A stretch of DNA of 64,000 nucleotides from Paenibacillus gorillae (GCF_000513275.1 NZ_CBVJ010000046.1:50697-114696); one strand, 5' to 3'. Counted from the stretch's first letter, positions 27,099 through 36,204 are shown. Notes: a model not told the origin generated them from the sequence alone. Numbers and translations: made by a program.

Positions 27099-28082
27099 TT
27101 AAAATAATGCCAGATTGCGCATTGCTTCCAACACTTTTTCCTTATTCAGCATATAAAACTTCTCGCCCGGAGGGTTGATCGGCATTGCCGGCACATCCGG
27201 TGCACAAAGTCTTTGAATCGGGGCGTCCAGCTCGAACAGAAGCTCTTCAGCAATGATTGCCGATACTTCAGCGCCTACGCCGCCGGTTTTATTATCTTCG
27301 TGAACGATCAGCACTTTGCCCGTCTTGCGTACCGCTTCAAGAATCGCTTCCTTATCCAGCGGCTGAATCGTACGCAAATCAAGAATATGAGCGCTGATGC
27401 CTTCTTTCTCCAGTTCCTCCGCTGCTTGCTCCACAAACAGGAGCGGCATGCTATAGCCGATGACTGTAATATCCTCGCCCTCGCGCAGCACATTGGCTTT
27501 GCCAATGGGAACGATGTAATCGTCCTCCGGCACTTCGCCCGTTATGAGCTTATAGCTCTTCTTATTCTCGAAATAAAGAACAGGGTCCGGGTCACGGACA
27601 GCCGCTTTCAGCAGCCCTTTCGCATCGTACGCCCGGTACGGTGCAACGATCTTAAGGCCCGGTGTTCCGAAAAACACCGATTCCGGACATTGCGAGTGAT
27701 ACAGCCCGCCGAAGATACCGCCGCCGATAGGCGCGCGGATGACGACCGGACAGCTCCAATCGTTATTCGAACGATAGCGGATTTTGGCCGCTTCGCTAAT
27801 AATCTGGTTTGTCGCGGGGAACATGAAATCGGAATACTGCATCTCCGCAATCGGCTTCATGCCATACATGGCTGCGCCGATCGCAACGCCGGCAATCGCC
27901 GATTCCGCCAGCGGCGTATCCATTACGCGCAGTTCTCCGAACTGATCCTGAAGTCCTTTCGTCGTCGTGAATACTCCGCCCTTGACGCCAACATCCTCGC
28001 CAAGCACGAATACATCCTCGTCGCGCTCCATCTCTTCTTTCATCGCTAGACGGATTGCATCTATATACTCCATAACGGCCAT
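27099..28082 (-). CDS. bkdAB: Branched-chain 2-oxo acid dehydrogenase E1 beta
   Basis: The beta chain of the thiamine-dependent decarboxylase. The 327-residue product starts MAVMEYIDAIRLAMKEEMERD and has VFVLGEDVGVKGGVF, the ion-binding PIGGGIFGGLYHSQ and DLRTIQPLDKEAI, all typical. GGGAGG precedes the ATG. It starts 3 bases after the bkdAA stop. Confidence 0.95.
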   Translation of the reverse strand: MAVMEYIDAIRLAMKEEMERDEDVFVLGEDVGVKGGVFTTTKGLQDQFGELRVMDTPLAESAIAGVAIGAAMYGMKPIAEMQYSDFMFPATNQIISEAAKIRYRSNNDWSCPVVIRAPIGGGIFGGLYHSQCPESVFFGTPGLKIVAPYRAYDAKGLLKAAVRDPDPVLYFENKKSYKLITGEVPEDDYIVPIGKANVLREGEDITVIGYSMPLLFVEQAAEELEKEGISAHILDLRTIQPLDKEAILEAVRKTGKVLIVHEDNKTGGVGAEVSAIIAEELLFELDAPIQRLCAPDVPAMPINPPGEKFYMLNKEKVLEAMRNLALF

Positions 28083-28085
28083 CGG

Positions 28086-29117
28086 TTATCCCTCCCCTTG
28101 CCCGGCATCGTCGGCATACACATGGTGCAATACGGATTCCGGCACCGGGAATGGCGCATTATCGCCATATTCGGTCGCCTCGTCCACTTGCTTGCGAATA
28201 GCCGCAAGCAGCTCGGTGTCACGCTCTTCGTCCCAAATGCCGCATTCGATCAAATATTGCTTGAACTTAGGAATGCCGTCCTTCGCGCGGTTCTCGTCTA
28301 CTTCTTCCTTCGTCCGGTAAGCCAGATCATTATCGGAAGTAGAATGCGGCGACAAGCGGTACATCATCGCTTCAATAAGCGTAGGTCCTTCGCCAGCGAC
28401 AGCCCGCTCGCGCGCTTCCTTTACGATCCGGTATACTTCCAAAGCGTCATTCCCGTCTACGCGGATGCCCGGAAAGCCATACCCGATTGCACGATCCGAT
28501 ACGCGTCCGCCCAGCTGCTTATGAACAGGCACAGAGATCGCATACTGATTGTTCTCGCACATTAGAATGACCGGCAGCTTGTGGACGCCTGCAAAGTTGC
28601 AGCCCTCGTGAAAGTCGCCTTGGTTGCTGGAGCCTTCGCCGAAAGTAACGAAGCTGACAATCGGCTGCTTCTTCATCTTGGCAGAGAGCGCGATGCCTAC
28701 GGCATGCGGCACCTGCGTCGTCACCGGGCTGGAGCCCGTAACGATGCGCAGTCTCTTGCTGCCGAAGTGTCCCGGCATTTGGCGGCCGCCGCTGTTCGGG
28801 TCCTCTGCTTTAGCGAATACAGAGAGCATCAGCTCTTTAACCGTCATGCCAACGGCCAATACAAAGCCGTAATCACGATAATACGGCAGGAAGTAGTCAT
28901 TCTCCCGGTCCAGCGCAAAAGCGGCTGCGACCTGCGCGACCTCTTGTCCGACGCCGGAAACGTGGAAATTAATTTTACCTGCCCGTTGAAGCAATAAATT
29001 GCGCTCGTCAAATTTTCTGGCCAGCTGCATGGTTGCATACATTTCTATGGCTTGCTCATGAGAAAGGCCTAACTCCGTATGTGGAAAGGTCTGTTTAGTT
29101 GATCCGGATTGGGTCAT
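28086..29117 (-). CDS. bkdAA: Branched-chain 2-oxo acid dehydrogenase E1 alpha
   Basis: The alpha chain holds the thiamine diphosphate site (GEGSSNQGDFHEGCNFA...NNQYAIS) and the phosphorylation-loop-like YRLSPHSTSDND, which in this family points to branched-chain rather than pyruvate substrates. It has 343 residues. AAAGGAGG lies upstream. It follows lpdV after a 140-base gap that contains TATAAT near 29180 but no clear -35. Confidence 0.94.
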   Translation of the reverse strand: MTQSGSTKQTFPHTELGLSHEQAIEMYATMQLARKFDERNLLLQRAGKINFHVSGVGQEVAQVAAAFALDRENDYFLPYYRDYGFVLAVGMTVKELMLSVFAKAEDPNSGGRQMPGHFGSKRLRIVTGSSPVTTQVPHAVGIALSAKMKKQPIVSFVTFGEGSSNQGDFHEGCNFAGVHKLPVILMCENNQYAISVPVHKQLGGRVSDRAIGYGFPGIRVDGNDALEVYRIVKEARERAVAGEGPTLIEAMMYRLSPHSTSDNDLAYRTKEEVDENRAKDGIPKFKQYLIECGIWDEERDTELLAAIRKQVDEATEYGDNAPFPVPESVLHHVYADDAGQGEG

Positions 29118-29256
29118 GAGGAATGCCTCCTTTAACCTACTTTTATAACCAGGTACTAAGACTTGATGTTATATATTATAAACCCATTCAGGCGAAAAAG
29201 AAAACCTGACAAATGTAATAGATTTAGACCTGCGCTTATCATACCGCTATGCGATA

Positions 29257-30684
29257 TTAGAAATTGATCGCTTTGCCGTCAACTGCCAGCATCGCTTCGC
29301 CAAGCGCCTCTGACAGCGTTGGATGCGGATGAATCATGCTTCCGACTTCCCAAGGTGTCGCATCAAGCACGCCCGCCAGCGCCGCTTCCGATATTAAGTC
29401 CGTCGCATGCGCGCCAATCATATGAACGCCGAGTATGTCATTGGTTTTACGATCGGCAATCACTTTAACAAAGCCGTCGGTTTCACCCAGTACGATCGCT
29501 TTGCCAATGGCCTGGAACGGGATTTTACCCGTCTTCACGTCATAGCCCTTCGTTCTTGCCCCGTCCTCCGTTAAACCATAAGAGGCGATCTCCGGACGGG
29601 AATAAATACAGCGGGGGATGAGATGTGCAGGTGTCGCTGCTTTTTTCTCCCCGGCGATATGATCTGCTGCATGCAGACCTTCATGGGCTGCCGCATGCGC
29701 CAGCTGCACGCCGCCAATTACGTCGCCAATCGCATAAATATGCGGCTCGCTCGTCTGGCCGAATTCATTGACGCGAATGAAGCCGTCCTTCGTTTTGATA
29801 TCGGTATTCTCGAGGCCGATGCCTTCGATATTCGCTTGGCGACCTACGGAAAGCAGCAGTTTGTCCGCGGTCAGCAGCACCTTGCCGTCCGATGTCTCAG
29901 CAGGAACGGTTACTCCTCCACTTCCGGCTGAGAGTTCCTCTGTAATTAATTGTACGCTTGTCAGCACGCGTACGCCCCGGCGCTTGAGCAATCGGGTGAG
30001 CTCAGCCGAAACTTCCGCATCTTCCCCAGGCAGCAATCGTATACCGGATTCAACAAGCGTCACTTGCACGCCGAAGTCCTGCAGCATGGAAGCCCATTCC
30101 ACGCCAATCACGCCGCCGCCGACAATAAGAATCGATTCTGGCAGCACCTCCATCCGGAGCGCGTCATCACTAGTCATAATAATTTCGCCGTCAGGCGTAA
30201 CACCCGGCAGCGTCCGGGGCCGTGAGCCTGTAGCAATGATCAGGTTAGCCGAGACGACAGACTCCATCTCGCCGTCTGCCAGCTCTACTGCAAGCGAGCC
30301 GCTGCGGGGTGAGAAAATTGAAGGGCCGATAACCCGTCCCTTTCCTTGAATGACTTGAACGCCGTTCTTTCTCATCAAATGCTGCAGCCCTTTGTAGAGC
30401 TGATCAACCGTTGCTTCCTTGCGTCCCTGCACTTTCAGGAAATCAAGTGCAACCGCACCTTCCGCCAAAGTAATGCCATATGTATCCGCTTCGAGCAGCG
30501 TTGCATAAACCTCCGCGCTGCGAAGCAGCGATTTGCTTGGTATACAGCCTTTATGAAGACATGTGCCGCCCAGCTTGTCCGCCTCTACGAGAGCCACGCT
30601 TTTGCCGAGCTGCGCAGCGCGTATCGCTGCCGTGTATCCGCCGACGCCGCCGCCCAGAACTGCTACATCTACTTGTATCGCCAT
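29257..30684 (-). CDS. lpdV: Dihydrolipoyl dehydrogenase (E3) of the bkd complex
   Basis: Reoxidises lipoamide with FAD and NAD. Motifs: FAD site VAVLGGGVGGYTAAIRAAQ, redox disulfide GGTCLHKGCIPSK, NAD site ILIVGGGVIGVEWA, FAD contact YAIGDVIGG, and the catalytic HPHPTLSE. It has 475 residues. First gene of the bkd cluster, as lpdV is in B. subtilis, but ptb, bcd, buk and bkdR are not adjacent here. Confidence 0.93.
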   Translation of the reverse strand: MAIQVDVAVLGGGVGGYTAAIRAAQLGKSVALVEADKLGGTCLHKGCIPSKSLLRSAEVYATLLEADTYGITLAEGAVALDFLKVQGRKEATVDQLYKGLQHLMRKNGVQVIQGKGRVIGPSIFSPRSGSLAVELADGEMESVVSANLIIATGSRPRTLPGVTPDGEIIMTSDDALRMEVLPESILIVGGGVIGVEWASMLQDFGVQVTLVESGIRLLPGEDAEVSAELTRLLKRRGVRVLTSVQLITEELSAGSGGVTVPAETSDGKVLLTADKLLLSVGRQANIEGIGLENTDIKTKDGFIRVNEFGQTSEPHIYAIGDVIGGVQLAHAAAHEGLHAADHIAGEKKAATPAHLIPRCIYSRPEIASYGLTEDGARTKGYDVKTGKIPFQAIGKAIVLGETDGFVKVIADRKTNDILGVHMIGAHATDLISEAALAGVLDATPWEVGSMIHPHPTLSEALGEAMLAVDGKAINF

Positions 30685-30847
30685 CTATGATTACCTCCAC
30701 TCATTACGTTTGGTCACTTCACCTATTGTACCTTTTTTCATAGCTATTTTCATCCCTATTTGCTCTAGCCCCTCATCCGAAATAGACAGCCACCTGTGAA
30801 AAAGGTATCATAATGCTATTACATAGTCACAAGGAGAATAGCGTTTC

Positions 30848-31141
30848 ATGAAATTGGTTGCTGCCCGTTTGATCGCCGTCCTATTTCTTGTCATCCCAGG
30901 CTTGCTTGCCTGCTTTGGCTTTCTTCGGATGAAAAATGATTTGTTTCATTACTTTTCCGAATTCGGCAATGATGCCGTCGTCCCCAGCTTTCAATGGCTT
31001 AGCTTCCTGCTCGGACTCGTCATGTTCATCGCCGGAGTCGGCTTTATCGGCGGCTGGATTTTTTTCCGCGACCGCAAGCGCAACTATGTGGCAACCCGCT
31101 TCAAGGAGAAGCGGCCGCGCCCGCCGAAGCCGCAAGCTTAA
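30848..31141 (+). CDS. DUF2627 (YqzF-like) membrane protein
   Basis: A 97-residue protein with two membrane helices (about residues 7-25 and 47-70) and a basic, proline-rich tail (EKRPRPPKPQA). It resembles the DUF2627/YqzF family found near the bkd genes of Bacillus. Function unknown. AAGGAG is 11 bases upstream. Divergent from lpdV and convergent with kimA. Confidence 0.75.
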   Translation: MKLVAARLIAVLFLVIPGLLACFGFLRMKNDLFHYFSEFGNDAVVPSFQWLSFLLGLVMFIAGVGFIGGWIFFRDRKRNYVATRFKEKRPRPPKPQA

Positions 31142-31159
31142 GGCTCATATTCACGTCAT

Positions 31160-31197
31160 AAAAAACGGATCGCAGACGATGCTGCGGTCCGTTTTTT
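31160..31197. terminator. Bidirectional terminator between DUF2627 gene and kimA
   Basis: AAAAAACGGATCGCA pairs with TGCGGTCCGTTTTTT (one G-T pair). T-runs on both strands; the element sits between convergent genes. Confidence 0.85.
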
Positions 31198-31204
31198 CAT
31201 GGTC

Positions 31205-33112
31205 TTATTTCTTTAAATGATACGGAACTGTCGTAACGATAACATCCCGCCTGAACAGCAAGTGCGCCCGCAGCAGAAAGCTGGATTGGTTGTGTAGAAT
31301 GTTATGCCACGCCTTCTTAGGAATGAACTGCGGAATAATGACAGTGACCTGATAGTTCGCTTCTCCCGCTTTGCGCTGTACCGTATCGATAAATTTAGTC
31401 AGCGGCTCGATCAGGCTCCGGTAAGGCGAATGCAGCGTAACGAGCCTCACATCCGGCTGCCATTTGCTCCATTTTTCCTCGAAGATCGCTTCCTCCTCCC
31501 GCTCAAACGGAATGTGGACAGCAATAATTTGATGCGCAGACAGCGATTTTGCATAATTCAAAGAATTTTCGACGACATGTGTAATTCCTGCCACAGGCAC
31601 GATGATGACATTGCCTTCAATCGGAATGGCAGGCTCGCAGGTCGTTATCCGCAGCTGATCGGCGACAGCCTCATAATGCTTTCTAATCCGGAAGAAGAAC
31701 CAGAGGATGAGCGGCAGAAACACCAGAATTGGCCAGACCTGACCGAACTTCGTAAGAAAAAACATCAGGCTGACGAGCAAGCTGATTAACGCCCCGGCCG
31801 TATTAATAATGAACTTGGGCAGCCAGCCGGCTGGTTTTTCCCGCAGCCATTTCACCATCATTCCCGTTTGCGACAGCGTGAATGGAATAAACACGCCCAC
31901 TGCGTACAAAGGAATTAGCTGATCCGTACGTCCTTCAAATGCCAGAATAAGCAGAATCGAGAGCAATCCCAGACTGATGATGCCATTAGAATAACCTAAG
32001 CGGTCCCCTCTAATCGTGAACATCCGCGGAATAAATTTATCTTTCGCCAAGTTAACTGCCAGCAGCGGAAAAGCCGAATAGCCGGTGTTGGCCGCAAGAA
32101 TTAGAATTAAAGCCGTCGTTCCTTGGATGAAATAATACATAAAGTGACGTCCGAATACCTGCTCAGCAATATCCGATACGACAGTTACTTCCACCCGCGG
32201 GGTGATGCCGTAATAATAGGCCAGAAACACAATGCCGGAGAGCAGGACCGCCAGCAGTGACCCCATGGCGATGAGCGTTTTGGCTGCATTATTCGGCGAC
32301 GGATGTTTGAAATTCGGAATCGCATTCGATATCGCTTCGACGCCGGTCAAAGCCGAGCTTCCGGAAGCAAATGCTTTTAAGATAAGGAATAATCCAATCC
32401 CGGCAACTGGTGTTCCAATTGCAGTATGCAGCTCTGGCGACACTTGACCTGTTACAATCTTAAAGAGGCCAACGCCAATCAAGATCAGCAGTGCGAAGAC
32501 GAACAAATATACGGGATAGGCTAATATAGATGCGGATTCCGTTACGCCCCTCAAGTTAAGCGTCGTAATGAACAAGACGAACAGAATAGCAATGGGCACA
32601 TTGTAAGGGTGCAGGCTTGGAAAAGCCGACGTGACCGCATCTGTACCCGCGGATACACTAACGGCCACAGTCAATATATAGTCGACCAGCAGCGAGCCGC
32701 CGGCCACAAGCCCGGAGAACATCCCGAGATTATTCTTGGATACAACATAAGCGCCGCCGCCATGCGGATATGCGAATATAATTTGCCTATAAGACAGTAT
32801 AAGAGCCAGGAGCAGCACCAGCACGCCAATGGCTATCGGAATCGAGTACCAAAAGGCAGCAGCCCCCACCGTCAACAATACGATCAAAATTTGCTCCGGT
32901 CCGTAAGCGACAGATGACAGCGCGTCCGAAGATAAAATAGCGAGCGCTTTAGTTTTGTTCAGCTTTTGCTCGCCCAATTGTGTTGATTTTAAAGGTCTTC
33001 CGATTAGAAATCGTTTAAGGGAAGATAGCACTTCATTCACCGCCGAATAGTTTAGTTTTTTTTTATAATTCCCTCTACCTGTACGAACAATCCAGACTGC
33101 GCCATCCCCCAT
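31205..33112 (-). CDS. kimA: KimA-type potassium:proton symporter
   Basis: An APC-superfamily importer with about 12 helices and a C-terminal cytosolic domain ending LLFRRDVIVTTVPYHLKK. It is very similar along its length to B. subtilis KimA (YdaO), for example ALSSVAYGPEQILIVLL and YRQIIFAYPHGGGAYVVSK. KimA brings in K+ at low concentration and is inhibited by c-di-AMP. A c-di-AMP riboswitch precedes it. The start is uncertain. ATG 33112 follows AAAGGG by 10 bases. Clear KimA homology begins only at SSLKRFLIGRPLKS, so a GTG near 33031 is an alternative. Confidence 0.92.
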   Translation of the reverse strand: MGDGAVWIVRTGRGNYKKKLNYSAVNEVLSSLKRFLIGRPLKSTQLGEQKLNKTKALAILSSDALSSVAYGPEQILIVLLTVGAAAFWYSIPIAIGVLVLLLALILSYRQIIFAYPHGGGAYVVSKNNLGMFSGLVAGGSLLVDYILTVAVSVSAGTDAVTSAFPSLHPYNVPIAILFVLFITTLNLRGVTESASILAYPVYLFVFALLILIGVGLFKIVTGQVSPELHTAIGTPVAGIGLFLILKAFASGSSALTGVEAISNAIPNFKHPSPNNAAKTLIAMGSLLAVLLSGIVFLAYYYGITPRVEVTVVSDIAEQVFGRHFMYYFIQGTTALILILAANTGYSAFPLLAVNLAKDKFIPRMFTIRGDRLGYSNGIISLGLLSILLILAFEGRTDQLIPLYAVGVFIPFTLSQTGMMVKWLREKPAGWLPKFIINTAGALISLLVSLMFFLTKFGQVWPILVFLPLILWFFFRIRKHYEAVADQLRITTCEPAIPIEGNVIIVPVAGITHVVENSLNYAKSLSAHQIIAVHIPFEREEEAIFEEKWSKWQPDVRLVTLHSPYRSLIEPLTKFIDTVQRKAGEANYQVTVIIPQFIPKKAWHNILHNQSSFLLRAHLLFRRDVIVTTVPYHLKK

Positions 33113-33137
33113 TCGAACGTATCCCTTTTTTTGCATA

Positions 33138-33168
33138 CAAAAAACACAGGCAGGGAGCCTGTGTTTTT
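33138..33168 (-). terminator. Riboswitch-controlled terminator before kimA
   Basis: Minus strand: AAAACACAGGC / GCCTGTGTTTTTT around a 4-base loop, directly after the c-di-AMP aptamer and before the kimA start. Binding of c-di-AMP would favour this hairpin and stop potassium import. Confidence 0.85.
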
Positions 33169-33179
33169 CACACCGGTTC

Positions 33180-33352
33180 ACAACCCTCTCTCATTCAACG
33201 CTGACGAAGTTAGCTGACGGATTCGGACGGCGAGAGTCGCCCTACCCCATGCTGGTAAGCATAGAGATTCACCCCGTATGGCACGGCTTTTAAGTGAAGC
33301 CGCGTCATGATTGGTTCCCCCGTTTTCCTTGACGGAAATTTAGCGATAAGAA
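33180..33352 (-). ncRNA. c-di-AMP riboswitch (ydaO/yuaA)
   Basis: The minus strand shows the conserved blocks CGGGGGAACC, ACGGGGTGAATC, GTAGGGCGACTCTC, CCGAATCCGTCAGCTAAC and CGTCAGCG...GAGAGAGG in the right order. It lies between a sigma-A promoter and a terminator, ahead of kimA. This is the textbook gene for the element. Confidence 0.95.
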
Positions 33353-33390
33353 TTGAACCCTATTCGGTTGATTATGTTGATTACGGACTA

Positions 33391-33419
33391 ATATTACGCC
33401 TGCCGCCAACTAATGTAAA
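33391..33419 (-). promoter_or_regulatory. Sigma-A promoter of the kimA leader
   Basis: Minus-strand TTTACA (33414-33419), 17-base spacer, TAATAT (33391-33396), about 40 bases before the riboswitch. Confidence 0.6.
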
Positions 33420-33536
33420 ACCTGCTTTGCTTCGTTTTTCGTTCAATTCGGATTAGAAAACATACGGAAAAGCGCTTACATGCCAATGCTGCGCTCCAAA
33501 GCTTTAATTATTGCGATTTCTCGCTGGCTATGAACA

Positions 33537-33584
33537 AGCGCCGCTAAGTTCGGGATACTTCATTCTCCCGAGCCCGGCGGCGCT
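33537..33584 (-). terminator. Stem-loop after the alpha/beta hydrolase gene
   Basis: AGCGCCGC / GCGGCGCT with an inner stem (CGGGA / TCCCG), starting 6 bases beyond the stop codon. The T-tail is poor (TTGTTC), so termination efficiency is doubtful. Confidence 0.5.
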
Positions 33585-33589
33585 GGCGA

Positions 33590-34444
33590 TTATTTTGTCC
33601 GAACCGTCTCCTTCTCATTAAGCGTTTTCAAATAGTTTGCGATTACTCGTGACAACTGGTCAGGCGCCTCTACGAGACTCATATGCGCAACGCCTTCGAA
33701 CGTATTCTCCGAAATATGCGGGTAATCGTATGTCGACTTATAGGCACCAAGCTCCGTTAGTGAAAATGTGGCGATCGGCGAAATTACATCATCCTTGGCG
33801 CCCGCCACTAGCAGAATCGGGAAACTGGCTTTCGACAGCACCTTGCTTCGATCCGGGCGCTGCATCATCCCTTCAAGCGTATGAATAGCTCCTTCCGGCG
33901 CCATCTGCTGGCCCGCCAATATGAACTGCTCCACATCCTCCTGCTTTTCGTCGCGCTTGGATTCCAGAAACAGTTTCGGAATAAGCTCGCTGACATAAGC
34001 AGCAATTCCGCGTTCCCGAATGGTGTCGATATCCTCCAGCCGCTTCTGCTTCATCGTTTCCGAATCCGGCAGCGCCGTCGAGTGAATGAGACCGAATCCC
34101 GCAAGCCGGTGTGGATATTGATCTGCAAAGGCCAACGTGACATATCCGCCTAGTGAATGGCCGAACAGAGAAGCTTTATGCACGCCAAGCTTGTCCATCA
34201 GGCATAGTACATCGTCAGCCATCAGTTCCATTGTATAGGCGCCTTCCGGAGCTGCCGTTTCACCATGACCGCGAAGCTGCGGCATAATAATGCGATAGTT
34301 ATCACTTAACAGGGGACAAACTTTATGCCAATAACGAGAAGAACCGCAGAAGCCGTGCAGTAAAATGACCGTTTTTTTGTTGCCGCTGCCGCACTCTTCA
34401 TAGACCATATCGATGCCGTTAACATGTACCGTATGTTTTTCCAT
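33590..34444 (-). CDS. Alpha/beta hydrolase
   Basis: A 284-residue hydrolase starting at MEKHTVHVNGIDMVYEE. It has the HG oxyanion motif ILLHGFCGSSRYW, the nucleophile elbow FGHSLGGYV, an acid in LVAGAKDDVISP and a C-terminal catalytic His in FEGVAHMSLVEAP. Substrate unknown; the fold includes esterases and lyase-like members. The ATG is preceded by AAGGATGG. It is divergent from the nitroreductase gene. Confidence 0.85.
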   Translation of the reverse strand: MEKHTVHVNGIDMVYEECGSGNKKTVILLHGFCGSSRYWHKVCPLLSDNYRIIMPQLRGHGETAAPEGAYTMELMADDVLCLMDKLGVHKASLFGHSLGGYVTLAFADQYPHRLAGFGLIHSTALPDSETMKQKRLEDIDTIRERGIAAYVSELIPKLFLESKRDEKQEDVEQFILAGQQMAPEGAIHTLEGMMQRPDRSKVLSKASFPILLVAGAKDDVISPIATFSLTELGAYKSTYDYPHISENTFEGVAHMSLVEAPDQLSRVIANYLKTLNEKETVRTK

Positions 34445-34650
34445 CGATGAACACCATCCTTCTCTAGTTTGGTTATGCAATTGTACACTCTCTTAAACGA
34501 ATCGCATTATATTGAAACAGCGCCTTTCAAGTTTTTACTATAATATGAAGGAGCTGAACAACAAGGAGAGCGAGCAGCAATCTTGTTTTATTAAAATCGA
34601 AATGATAGAATATAATCGAAACAATTCCCATTGGAAAGGTGTGTCTTAAA

Positions 34651-35253
34651 ATGACTCATATTGTAGAACAAGTATCAACAGCTGTACAGTCTTACCGCAA
34701 CGCAGAGCATGGAGTATCTTCCTTGTTCCTCAATCGCTGGTCGCCGCGCGCCTTTGACAGCCGCAAAGTAGCGGACGAGGATTTAAATGCGATTTTGGAA
34801 GCCGCACACTGGGCACCTTCCTCTTATAATGATCAGCCTTGGAGATTTGTAGTGGCGAAGACTGACGAGCAGCTCGCTGTATTCCATCAGTTCTTGGGCG
34901 AGTTTAACCAGATCTGGGCTACGAAAGCACCCGTGCTCGTTCTTGTTGCTTCCGATACGAAACGTGAGAATGGAGATCCCAATGGCGCGCATGCCTTTGA
35001 TGCAGGAACAGCATGGGGATATTTGGCGCTGGAAGCGACTCTTAAGGGACTTGCTGCGCATGCGATTGGCGGATTTGACCGTCAGCAAGCGAAAGCAGCT
35101 TTGAATTTGCCAGAGCAGTTCGAGCTTCATGCCGTCATTGCAATTGGCTACCAAGGCGATAAGAGCAGCCTGCCTGCTCCCATTCAAGAAAGAGAAGTAC
35201 CGAGCGGCCGGAAAGCGCTGAGCGAAGTCGTTATCGAAGGTTCATACAAATAA
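34651..35253 (+). CDS. Nitroreductase family protein
   Basis: A flavin-dependent reductase of 200 residues, beginning MTHIVEQVSTAVQSYRN. Family features are FLNRWSPRAFDSRKV, the FMN-binding HWAPSSYNDQPWRFVV and the dimer-region GTAWGYLALEATLKGL. The substrate is unknown. GGAAAGGTG precedes the ATG. A sigma-A-like TTATTA-N17-TATAAT lies just upstream. Monocistronic: a strong terminator follows. Confidence 0.88.
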   Translation: MTHIVEQVSTAVQSYRNAEHGVSSLFLNRWSPRAFDSRKVADEDLNAILEAAHWAPSSYNDQPWRFVVAKTDEQLAVFHQFLGEFNQIWATKAPVLVLVASDTKRENGDPNGAHAFDAGTAWGYLALEATLKGLAAHAIGGFDRQQAKAALNLPEQFELHAVIAIGYQGDKSSLPAPIQEREVPSGRKALSEVVIEGSYK

Positions 35254-35265
35254 ATCTAGGTCAGC

Positions 35266-35329
35266 TTCGTTCCGTTTGCTTGACGTACCCCCGGGTACGC
35301 CTTCACAAACGCGCCTTGTATGGAACGAA
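35266..35329. other. Nested inverted repeat after the nitroreductase gene
   Basis: TTCGTTCC (35266-35273) pairs with GGAACGAA (35322-35329). Inside, GTTTG pairs with CAAAC, and CGTACCC with GGGTACG around a CC loop. No T-run follows, and the regular terminator lies 70 bases further on. It could be an extended 3' UTR structure, an operator or a small repeat. Confidence 0.5.
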
Positions 35330-35400
35330 AATTCGGCAAAATTTGCTGCCCTCAGAGTTCTCAGACACACCCTAATATCATTACGATGTAACAACAAGCT

Positions 35401-35438
35401 AAAAGGGTCTTCATCCAGAAACGGATGGAGACCCTTTT
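35401..35438 (+). terminator. Terminator of the nitroreductase gene
   Basis: AAAAGGGTCTTCATCC / GGATGGAGACCCTTTT around a 6-base loop, followed by ATATTTT. About 150 bases past the stop codon. Confidence 0.85.
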
Positions 35439-35463
35439 ATATTTTACGATTCAAAGAAAAATA

Positions 35464-35489
35464 GTTTCAACCCGTTCCTCAATGGTTAA
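35464..35489 (+). promoter_or_regulatory. Sigma-B-like promoter of the DUF1328 gene
   Basis: GTTTCA (35464-35469), 14-base spacer, GGTTAA (35484-35489). The -35 is identical to those at 37438, 42594 and 44940 (minus); the -10 is weaker than GGGTWA. Confidence 0.5.
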
Positions 35490-35557
35490 TACAAAGCAAG
35501 CAACAATACAACGCATCATCGTGCAGCACAACTTAAACAGAAAGAAAGGTGGTTCCA

Positions 35558-35719
35558 ATGTTGGGATGGGCATTATTATTTTTCATCTTCGCAATCGTCG
35601 CAGGCATATTCGGTTTTCTCGGCATAGCTTCTGCCCTGGCGGGAATAGCCAAGATCTTGTTCATCGTCTTCATCGTTCTTTTCATTGCATCGCTTATTCT
35701 GGGCAGACGACGAGTTTGA
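35558..35719 (+). CDS. DUF1328 small membrane protein
   Basis: A 53-residue protein of two membrane helices joined by [14 protein letters not shown] and ending LILGRRRV, the pattern of the DUF1328/YtjA family. Family function is unknown; members are often stress-related. AAAGGTGG lies 5 bases upstream. Its sigma-B-like promoter and the stress gene that follows suggest a stress operon. Confidence 0.75.
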   Translation: MLGWALLFFIFAIVAGIFGFLGIASALAGIAKILFIVFIVLFIASLILGRRRV

Positions 35720-35774
35720 CGGCAATTACAATAACAGGTTGTTAACTAATTAAATCATATGAGGAGGAATTACA

Positions 35775-36179
35775 ATGACAACTCAAACAACGACTCAAAC
35801 GAAGGTACACACGGTGAAAAGCATTGTCGAGGTTCAAGAGCAGGTCTACCGCTTCCAGCGGGAGGGCTACGCAAAAGAAAACATATTCGTATTGACCCAC
35901 GATAAAGACCGGACAGCTCGCATCGCTGACAATACGGACGCAGAGAAAATCGGCGTTTCCGCAGAAGGCTTGGGAACGGCAATCGCCAACATTTTCCGCT
36001 CCCACGGCGACGAGCTTCGAGCCAAGATGAGATCGCTTGGTATCTCCAAGCAGTATGCAGAGCATCTCGAGTCGGAAATGGACCGTGATAAAATATTGGT
36101 CATCGCCTGGGGCGGACGGGAATATATCGGGGATGAATTTGACCCTGCAGTCTACTATTATCCGCATTATATGATCTAG
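35775..36179 (+). CDS. General stress protein 17M-like (YflT domain)
   Basis: A 134-residue soluble protein with the YflT domain: VKSIVEVQEQVYRFQREGY, then NIFVLTHDKDRT and DRDKILVIAWGG. GSP17M is a sigma-B-controlled general stress protein in Bacillus, and a copy lies beside the sigB cluster in B. cereus. GAGGAGG precedes the ATG. It lies 55 bases after the DUF1328 gene, so the two may share the sigma-B-like promoter. Confidence 0.85.
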   Translation: MTTQTTTQTKVHTVKSIVEVQEQVYRFQREGYAKENIFVLTHDKDRTARIADNTDAEKIGVSAEGLGTAIANIFRSHGDELRAKMRSLGISKQYAEHLESEMDRDKILVIAWGGREYIGDEFDPAVYYYPHYMI

Positions 36180-36204
36180 TCCCCCTTCAATTCCATTACG
36201 GAGC

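Noticed and set aside
27213..28049. 278-codon plus-strand ORF
   Set aside because: Antisense to bkdAB, which is a clear E1 beta gene.
30685..30847. Sigma-54 (-24/-12) promoter upstream of the bkd operon
   Set aside because: A TGGC occurs but the GC expected 10 bases on is missing; no acceptable match was found.
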